From the NCBI GenBank assembly GCA_025937075.1, contig JAICSD010000282.1:1-6063 (forward strand): DNA of 6,063 bases, in the 5' to 3' direction. Source of the stretch: Vicinamibacteria bacterium (lineage in GTDB: Bacteria > Acidobacteriota > Vicinamibacteria > Vicinamibacterales > 2-12-FULL-66-21). The translations under genes were made by a program, and so were the position numbers. Below the pieces are notes generated by a model. That model did no database searches. It was given only the letters and a program-made list of their open reading frames with translations, and was not told the origin of the DNA. Positions 1 through 4,682 of the stretch are shown one piece after another (the first letter of the stretch is position 1; each line of letters starts with the position of its first letter).

Positions 1-705
1 ATCACGTCGGGCATGCCGCGCAAGCCCGGCATGAGCCGCGACGATCTGTTGAACGTGAACTACAAGATCATGCAGTCGGTCACCGAGCAGGTGGTGAAGT
101 ACTCGCCCAACACCATCATCGTGCCCGTCGCCAACCCGCTCGACGCGATGTGCCAGGCCGTCTATCGGCTCAGCAAGTTCCCGCGCGAGCGCGTAATCGG
201 CATGGCCGGCATCCTGGATTCGGCGCGCATGCGGACGTTCATCGCGATGGAGACCGGCGTCTCGGTCGAGAACATCCACGCGTTCGTGCTGGGCGGCCAC
301 GGCGACACGATGGTGCCGCTGGCGCGGTACTCCACGATTGCCGGCATCCCTCTGCCGGACTATCCAGGAATGACGAAGGAGAAGATCGACGCGATTGCGC
401 AGCGGACGGCAAACGGCGGCGCAGAGATCACGAAGCTGGTCGGCACCAGCGCGTGGTACGCGCCAGGCTCGGCTGCTGCGGAAATGGTCGAGATCATCTT
501 GAAGGACAAGAAGAAGATCGTGCCGTGCTCCGTGTTCCTTCAGGGCGAGTACGGCATCCGCGACCTGTTCGTCGGTGTTCCGGTGAAGCTCGGCGCGGCG
601 GGCGTCGAGCAGATCATCGAGATCAAGCTGACGGCTGAAGAAGATGCGGCGCTGAAGAAATCGGCGAATGCGGTGAAGGAACTGGTCGACGTCATCAAGG
701 TGTAG
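1..705 (+). CDS. mdh: Malate dehydrogenase, LDH-type (partial, 5' end missing)
   Basis: Cytoplasmic TCA-cycle enzyme interconverting malate and oxaloacetate with NAD(H). The frame is open from base 1, and 234 residues precede the TAG stop. Relatives run about 310 residues, so roughly the first 75, with the Rossmann GxGxxG loop, lie outside the window. The visible part starts [13 protein letters not shown], the substrate loop. Its first Arg (visible residue 7) occupies the position that is Arg in malate and Gln in lactate dehydrogenases; the second loop Arg is residue 13. Then come NPLD (45-48), GILDSARMR (70-78) with the Asp/Arg pair that orients substrate, and GGHGD (98-102) with the catalytic His at 100. 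The ATG at 13 is internal, because the conserved loop begins before it. The C-terminus is complete and I see no frameshift. A hairpin follows 25 nt after the stop, so this gene probably ends its operon. Confidence 0.95.
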   Translation: MTSGMPRKPGMSRDDLLNVNYKIMQSVTEQVVKYSPNTIIVPVANPLDAMCQAVYRLSKFPRERVIGMAGILDSARMRTFIAMETGVSVENIHAFVLGGHGDTMVPLARYSTIAGIPLPDYPGMTKEKIDAIAQRTANGGAEITKLVGTSAWYAPGSAAAEMVEIILKDKKKIVPCSVFLQGEYGIRDLFVGVPVKLGAAGVEQIIEIKLTAEEDAALKKSANAVKELVDVIKV

Positions 706-730
706 AGAAGTAAGGATTACACCGTTACAC

Positions 731-770
731 GATCTGCTGCTGGGCTCGACTGGCGAGCTCAGCAGAGATC
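731..770 (+). terminator. Hairpin downstream of mdh, probable terminator
   Basis: An inverted repeat lies 25 nt after the mdh stop. Bases 737-748 pair with 754-765 over 12 bp including one G-T wobble, around a 5-nt loop. After a single bulged base (736), 731-735 pairs with 766-770 for 5 more bp. The stem is long and stable. The T-tract after it is poor (only GTCTTT at 776-781), so it may be a weak intrinsic terminator or a 3'-end stabilising hairpin. Its position between two unrelated genes supports a terminator role. Confidence 0.6.
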
Positions 771-870
771 GCCCTGTCTTTGCTCGCGTAAATTTCCTGC
801 TCCATCGCTGTCCGGCTTCGAAGCTGGGCAGCACTCTTGCTCCCGCGTGTCGCGACAATCTGCGAACACT
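771..870. other. Intergenic leader upstream of the secreted-protein gene, no promoter recognised
   Basis: About 100 nt separate the mdh hairpin from the ribosome binding site of the next gene. The promoter of that gene should be here if the hairpin terminates. The only -10-like string is TAAATT at 789-794 (4 of 6 to consensus) with no acceptable -35 at the right distance. I see no operator, small gene or RNA in it. Confidence 0.3.
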
Positions 871-877
871 AAGGGAG
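871..877 (+). promoter_or_regulatory. Shine-Dalgarno deciding a TTG start
   Basis: AAGGGAG ends 7 nt before the TTG at 885. It is the best ribosome binding site in the region, and the peptide that follows TTG is a proper signal sequence. Together these fix the non-ATG start of the secreted protein. Confidence 0.7.
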
Positions 878-884
878 TCTCGTA

Positions 885-2369
885 TTGCGGCACCGTTTCC
901 CTTGCGGCAGCACGCGTGTGGTCGTGTGCGCCGCGCTTGCGATCCTTCTGTCATACGCCGGCACCGCGTCGGCACAGACCACCGTTCCAGCTCCGTGGCT
1001 CGCGCAGGACGTTGGAGCGCCTGTCATTCCAGGTCAGTCGGCCGGGACGCCGACGAGTGTCACGATCACGGCCGGAGGCGCGGACATCTGGGGCGCGTCC
1101 GATCATTTTCATTTCGTCTACCAACGCGTAACGGGCGACGTGGACGTCCGCGCCCGGATCAGGAGCGTGAGCCCTGCGAGCGCCTGGTCGAAGGCCGGCG
1201 TGATGATTCGCGCGTCGCTCGATCCCTCCTCCCCGCACGCGTACATGTTGGCGTCCGCAGGGAAGGGGCTCGCATTTCAGCGTCGTGCCGCGGCGGGCGC
1301 CCTCTCCGAAAACACAGCGGGGCCGGCGGTGGCACCGCCGCAATGGGTGCGGCTCGTGCGGGCGGGCTCAACGGTCACCGCCTATACGTCCGGCGACGGC
1401 AGCACATGGACGCCGGTCGGCAGCGCGACGGTGGCGTTGGCCGCGACCGCGTACGTCGGAATCGCCGTCACCTCGCACAACGAATTCAGCGCGACAACGG
1501 CGGTCGTTTCGAACATCAGTGTCCTCCCCGCGGGAGTGACCGCGCGCGACATCGGGGCGCCTGCCCTCGCCGGCACGACGAGCTACTCCTCGGGCACCTA
1601 CACCATCACCGCCTCAGGCCGCGACATCTGGGATACGGCCGATCAATTTCAGTTCGTATTCGCGCGCGCATCGGGCGACCTCGACGTCTCGGCGCGCGTC
1701 CTCTCGATTGGATACGCGGATCGCTGGTCGAAGGCCGGGGTCATGATCCGCGAATCGCTCGACGCAGGGTCACGACACGCGATGACGCTCGCGTCGGCGG
1801 GGCGCGGCTACGCGTTTCAGCGGCGCATGACGACCAACGGGTTGAGCGAGAACACCGCTGGTCCGGCGTCGGCGCCTCCCGGATGGGTTCGGCTGACGCG
1901 CGTCGGCGATCTCTTCACGGCCTACGCGTCGACCGACGGGCAGTCGTGGCAGGTCATCGGAACCGACACGATTCCCATGGCGAGCGAGGTTTACGTCGGC
2001 TTGGCGGTGACGAGCCACGACGTGGCGACGTACACGATCGGCAAGATCGACAGTCTGTCGGTCAGGGCGGCCTCGACGCCGGCGCAATCCCCGGCCCCGA
2101 CCGGCGTAGCATTCCAGGCCTCGACCGACAATGCGACGCTGGTGACGAGTTACCGGCTGGATGTGTTTGCTGCGAACGCGGATACGACCACCGCCGCGCC
2201 GGTTGCCGACATCGATGTAGGGAAGCCGTCCCCGGACGCGAACGGCGACATCACGGTGACGGTCCCGGACTTCTTCAGTGCGCTGCCGCCCGGCAGTTAT
2301 CAGTTGACGGTCTCCGCCGTCGGAAGCGGCGGCATCGGGCGGAGTGCGCCGATCCCGTTCACGCGATGA
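885..2369 (+). CDS. Secreted protein with two concanavalin A-like (DUF1349-type) modules and a fibronectin III-like tail
   Basis: Exported protein of 494 residues, specific function unknown. Start: TTG at 885, 7 nt after AAGGGAG. Residues 1-30 form a Sec signal peptide: basic start (MRHR), hydrophobic stretch about 12-25, and cleavage predicted after ASA (28-30). Residues about 41-214 and 221-394 are two copies of one beta-sandwich module, in register at exactly 180 residues with no gap and about 52% identical by my hand count. Shared blocks are WSKAGVMIR (101/281), SENTAGP (141/321), PPxWVRL (151/331) and VGxAVTSH (191/371). They resemble the module often annotated DUF1349 or 'regulation of enolase protein 1-like' in bacterial extracellular proteins, thought to bind glycans. 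Residues about 403-494 look like a fibronectin III fold (PPGSYQLTVSAVG near the end). There is no glycosidase or peptidase motif and no anchor, so it is probably an extracellular or periplasmic binding protein. Confidence 0.75.
   Translation: MRHRFPCGSTRVVVCAALAILLSYAGTASAQTTVPAPWLAQDVGAPVIPGQSAGTPTSVTITAGGADIWGASDHFHFVYQRVTGDVDVRARIRSVSPASAWSKAGVMIRASLDPSSPHAYMLASAGKGLAFQRRAAAGALSENTAGPAVAPPQWVRLVRAGSTVTAYTSGDGSTWTPVGSATVALAATAYVGIAVTSHNEFSATTAVVSNISVLPAGVTARDIGAPALAGTTSYSSGTYTITASGRDIWDTADQFQFVFARASGDLDVSARVLSIGYADRWSKAGVMIRESLDAGSRHAMTLASAGRGYAFQRRMTTNGLSENTAGPASAPPGWVRLTRVGDLFTAYASTDGQSWQVIGTDTIPMASEVYVGLAVTSHDVATYTIGKIDSLSVRAASTPAQSPAPTGVAFQASTDNATLVTSYRLDVFAANADTTTAAPVADIDVGKPSPDANGDITVTVPDFFSALPPGSYQLTVSAVGSGGIGRSAPIPFTR
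1005..2066 (+). repeat. In-frame tandem duplication, 540-bp period
   Basis: Two copies of a coding module, 1005-1526 and 1545-2066, lie 540 bp apart, matching the 180-residue protein period. DNA similarity survives in blocks, for example the stretches encoding WSKAGVMIR at 1185-1211 and 1725-1751. The copies have diverged enough to be an old duplication. No indel has accumulated between them. Confidence 0.8.
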
Positions 2370-2391
2370 TCGGCGCGGACCGGAGTTGACG

Positions 2392-3516
2392 CTAAACGGC
2401 GGCGGAGGGCGCGTAACCCTCGGGCGCGTCCTTGCCGCCGAAATACTCTTTTTCGTCAGGCCGCTTGATCTCGCTGTGCGCGACGATGCGGTCGCGCCGC
2501 CGGCCGCGGAAGTCCTCGAGGCACGTCCACCCGTCTGTTGCGTGGGCCTCGAGGAAGCGCTCCATGCCTGACGTCAGCGCTTTGATCACGTTCGGCCCGA
2601 TCGCGTGATCGAGCATCGCGGCGGTGCACACCTGCACCGTCCCGCAGCCAAGCAGGAAATAGGCGAGCGCCTGCGTGAAATCCGAAATCCCGCCGATGCC
2701 GGAGAAGCTGCGCTCCGGAAATGCGGTGGTCATCTGCGCCACCTTCGCGAGCGACAGCGGCAGGATCGCCGGCCCTCCGAGGCCGCCGTATGACACCTTC
2801 CCATCGACGTTGCACTCGAACTCGAGCGTCGCCGGATCGATGGGCGGCAGCGATGTGAACGTATTCGACGACGTGACCGCGTCGGCACCCGCGCGGAAGG
2901 CCGCCTCCGCTTCCTTGGCGATGTTCGTCGTCGTCGGCGTCAGCTTGACCCAGACGGGACGGCGCGCGACCTCCTTCACGGCGCGGACGACGGTTTCGAT
3001 CAGCTCGACGTTCTTGCCGATGTTCGACCCCATGTCGACGCGGTCCATGTGGGGGCAGGACAGGTTCAACTCGAAGGCGTCGACGCCCTGTTCCTGACAC
3101 GACGTCGCGAGATCGCGCCAGTGGGCGAGTTCACGCTCGTCCGCGGAGCCCGCCATGATCGACGCGACGAGGACCTTGTGCGGGAACGCGTCCTTGATAC
3201 GCCGCAGCCGCGGCAGCCACCAGTCCAGCGGCTTGTCAGAGATCAGCTCCCAGTTCCACGACGAGTGGAGCGTGGCGCCCGGGCGTTTGTCCATCGAGAT
3301 GCGGCCCTCGTCGTGCGAGGTCCTGAGGAACTTGGTCTTCGGGCCCTTGACGTTGATGACCGGATGCATGCCGATTGTCTTGACGACGACCCCGCCCCAG
3401 CCGGCCTCGAAGGCCCGCATGATGTTCGAGTCCGACTCGGTGGGCGGCGCGGAGGCGAGCAGGAACGGGTTCTCGAACGGGATCCCGGTAAAGCGGGTCG
3501 ACAGGGTCGCAGCCAT
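2392..3516 (-). CDS. preA: Dihydropyrimidine dehydrogenase catalytic subunit (PreA-like), without ferredoxin domain
   Basis: FMN-dependent TIM-barrel subunit that reduces uracil or thymine to the 5,6-dihydro form, step 1 of reductive pyrimidine catabolism. It has 374 residues, starting at ATG (3514-3516) with a purine-rich GGGGGA just upstream. Catalytic residues known from mammalian dihydropyrimidine dehydrogenase are present: Lys46 (VVKT; Lys574), Asn88 (WNWELIS; Asn609), Asn151-Ser153-Cys154 (NLSCPH; Asn668, Ser670 and the acid Cys671), Lys191 (KLTP; Lys709) and Asn218-Thr219 (Asn736-Thr737). FMN-phosphate loops are GLGGPAI (245-251), SGIGGI (272-277) and VQVCTAA (294-300). As I recall, E. 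coli PreA is about 411 residues and ends in a two-cluster 4Fe-4S domain. This protein stops after a charged tail with no CxxCxxC motif. It is convergent with the secreted-protein gene and divergent from the amidase gene. No PreT-like partner is in the window. A dihydroorotate dehydrogenase is the alternative, but the pathway neighbours argue against it. Confidence 0.88.
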   Translation of the reverse strand: MAATLSTRFTGIPFENPFLLASAPPTESDSNIMRAFEAGWGGVVVKTIGMHPVINVKGPKTKFLRTSHDEGRISMDKRPGATLHSSWNWELISDKPLDWWLPRLRRIKDAFPHKVLVASIMAGSADERELAHWRDLATSCQEQGVDAFELNLSCPHMDRVDMGSNIGKNVELIETVVRAVKEVARRPVWVKLTPTTTNIAKEAEAAFRAGADAVTSSNTFTSLPPIDPATLEFECNVDGKVSYGGLGGPAILPLSLAKVAQMTTAFPERSFSGIGGISDFTQALAYFLLGCGTVQVCTAAMLDHAIGPNVIKALTSGMERFLEAHATDGWTCLEDFRGRRRDRIVAHSEIKRPDEKEYFGGKDAPEGYAPSAAV

Positions 3517-3540
3517 CGTGTCCCCCAGGTGAAAGAGCGC

Positions 3541-3546
3541 ATGATA
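3541..3546 (-). promoter_or_regulatory. Candidate -10 element for preA
   Basis: Read on the minus strand this is TATCAT, 5 of 6 to TATAAT, 24 nt upstream of the preA ATG. It would give a short leader that still includes the GGGGGA ribosome site. I see no good -35 at 16-18 nt, so the call is tentative. Confidence 0.25.
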
Positions 3547-3653
3547 CCCCTTTCGACTCGGCCCGGCGGCAGTCGCTGCTGAAACGGGCGGGCGATCCTG
3601 ACGAAGACCGCCGATCGAGCGGCCCGGGAAAAATGTGCTACCTTCCAGCCTCC

Positions 3654-3658
3654 GGAGG
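3654..3658 (+). promoter_or_regulatory. Shine-Dalgarno fixing the start at 3666
   Basis: A perfect GGAGG sits 7 nt before the ATG at 3666. An in-frame upstream ATG at 3633 would add 11 residues unlike the family N-terminus, and the ribosome site would then lie inside the gene. The start at 3666 is therefore preferred. Confidence 0.8.
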
Positions 3659-3665
3659 CGAACCG

Positions 3666-4535
3666 ATGGCCAGAGTGGTGCGGGGAGGGTTGATTCAGAT
3701 CAAGGCAGACGTCCCGCTGGACGGCTCGATGGACGACGTCAAGGCCCGGATGATCGACAAGCACATGCCCTTCATCGAAGAGGCCGGCCGTCGCGGTGTC
3801 CAGGTACTTTGCCTGCAGGAACTCTTCTATGGGCCCTATTTCTGTGCCGAACAGAAGACCCGCTGGTACGACTTGACGGAGCGCGTGCCCGACGGTCCAA
3901 CCATCCGTCGCTTCCAGGACCTGGCAAAACAGCTCGGCATGGTCATGATCGTGCCGATCTACGAAGAGGAGAACACGGGCGTTTACTACAACACCGCGGC
4001 GGTGATCGACGCAGACGGCCGATTCCTGGGCAAGTATCGCAAGCATCACATCCCGCAGGTGGCTCCGGGATTCTGGGAGAAGTACTACTTCCGTCCCGGC
4101 AACACGGGCTATCCCGTCTTTGAAACCGCCGCCGGCCGCATCGGTGTGTACATCTGCTACGACCGTCACTTTCCGGAAGGCGCGCGCATCCTCGGCCTCA
4201 ACGGCGCAGAGATCGTGTTCAACCCATCGGCCACGGTCGCCGGCCTCTCCGAGTATCTGTGGAAACTCGAACAGCCGGCGCACGCGGTGGCCAACGGATA
4301 CTTCGTCGGCGCGATCAACCGCGTCGGGGTCGAAGCGCCCTGGAACATCGGCGAGTTCTACGGGCAGAGCTACTTCTGCGATCCGCGGGGCCGCATCGTG
4401 GCTGAAGCGAGCCGCGACAAAGATGAACTGGTCGTCGCCGATCTCGATCTGGACGTGATCAAGCAGGTCCGCGACACCTGGCAGTTCTATCGGGACCGTC
4501 GTCCCGAGACGTATGGGGCCATCACTTCGTTGTAG
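3666..4535 (+). CDS. Nitrilase-superfamily amidase, probable beta-ureidopropionase (N-carbamoyl-beta-alanine amidohydrolase)
   Basis: Cytoplasmic C-N hydrolase of 289 residues, most likely converting N-carbamoyl-beta-alanine to beta-alanine, CO2 and ammonia, the last step of reductive pyrimidine degradation. The nitrilase Glu-Lys-Cys set is intact: Glu52 (LQELFYGPYFC), Lys126 (GKYRKHHIP), the accessory Glu138 (FWEKYYF) and nucleophile Cys164 (VYICYDRHFPE). The blocks NGAEIVFNPSAT (179-190), LSEYLW (194-199), AINRVG (216-221) and FYGQSY (231-236) closely match animal beta-ureidopropionase (UPB1). It lacks the N-terminal extension that makes the human enzyme about 384 residues. The main alternative is N-carbamoylputrescine amidase (AguB), a close relative. 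The flanking PreA-like and dihydropyrimidinase genes favour the pyrimidine role. I give no symbol because pyd/hyu names for this step usually denote the unrelated metallopeptidase-type enzyme. Confidence 0.85.
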   Translation: MARVVRGGLIQIKADVPLDGSMDDVKARMIDKHMPFIEEAGRRGVQVLCLQELFYGPYFCAEQKTRWYDLTERVPDGPTIRRFQDLAKQLGMVMIVPIYEEENTGVYYNTAAVIDADGRFLGKYRKHHIPQVAPGFWEKYYFRPGNTGYPVFETAAGRIGVYICYDRHFPEGARILGLNGAEIVFNPSATVAGLSEYLWKLEQPAHAVANGYFVGAINRVGVEAPWNIGEFYGQSYFCDPRGRIVAEASRDKDELVVADLDLDVIKQVRDTWQFYRDRRPETYGAITSL

Positions 4536-4536
4536 G

Positions 4537-4669
4537 TACCGAATCGTAGGGCCGCTTTATGGGGCGCCGGCCTTGTCGTAAGTACCGAATCGTAGGGCGC
4601 CCCTTTACGGGGCGCCGGCCTTGTCGTAAATACCGAATCGTAGGGCGCCCCTTTACGGGGCGCCGGCCT
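4537..4669. repeat. Three tandem palindromic repeats (46-48 bp units)
   Basis: Units begin TACCGAATCGTAGGGC at 4537, 4583 and 4631, so the periods are 46 and 48 bp. Copies 2 and 3 are identical from their start through the end of copy 3 at 4669, where the array stops. Each has a perfect 8-bp GC stem, GGCGCCCC/GGGGCGCC, around a TTTAC loop (4596-4603/4609-4616 and 4644-4651/4657-4664). Copy 1 has lost 2 bp and changed bases in the left arm, so its stem is degenerate. The array begins one base after the stop codon of the amidase gene and ends 13 nt before the dihydropyrimidinase ATG. No T-tract follows the stems. It could be a REP-like dispersed element, a transcript-stabilising structure or an attenuating barrier between the genes. 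Confidence 0.85.
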
Positions 4670-4682
4670 CACCGGTTGACAC

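Larger units (their letters stand above)
3517..3665. promoter_or_regulatory. Divergent intergenic region between preA and the beta-ureidopropionase-like gene
   Basis: This 149-nt gap separates two divergently transcribed genes of one pathway, so it should hold both promoters and any operator. It contains the candidate minus-strand -10 (3541-3546) and an imperfect inverted repeat: 3585-3597 against 3613-3626, with arms of about 13-14 nt around a 15-nt spacer and a few mismatches. It also holds the plus-strand ribosome site at 3654-3658. No consensus plus-strand promoter is apparent. Confidence 0.4.

Noticed and set aside
13..15. ATG at 13 as the malate dehydrogenase start
   Set aside because: The conserved ITSG residues before it continue the family's substrate loop, and a start here would remove the NAD-binding half. 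The gene is simply cut by the window edge.
902..2389. Second long plus-strand frame (495 codons) overlapping the secreted-protein gene
   Set aside because: It is extremely Arg-rich, has no signal peptide or domain, and lies in the shifted frame. The frame at 885 has a ribosome site, a signal peptide and clear repeated modules.
2392..3516. Loss of a PreA catalytic residue (Ile at the MGSNIG segment where mammalian enzymes have Cys in GLACGQ)
   Set aside because: The mammalian catalytic Cys671 is the Cys of the NLSCPH motif, which is present here as Cys154. The GLACGQ Cys is not the catalytic one.
3633..3665. Upstream ATG at 3633 as start of the amidase
   Set aside because: It would place the perfect GGAGG at 3654-3658 inside the gene and add 11 residues not typical of the family. 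The ATG at 3666 has ideal spacing.
4537..4669. CRISPR array
   Set aside because: The units are directly tandem with no variable spacers, only three copies exist, and no cas gene is near.
4676..4681. Perfect TTGACA as a -35 promoter element
   Set aside because: It abuts the dihydropyrimidinase ATG, and nothing resembling a -10 lies 16-18 nt further on, inside the coding sequence. Probably chance.
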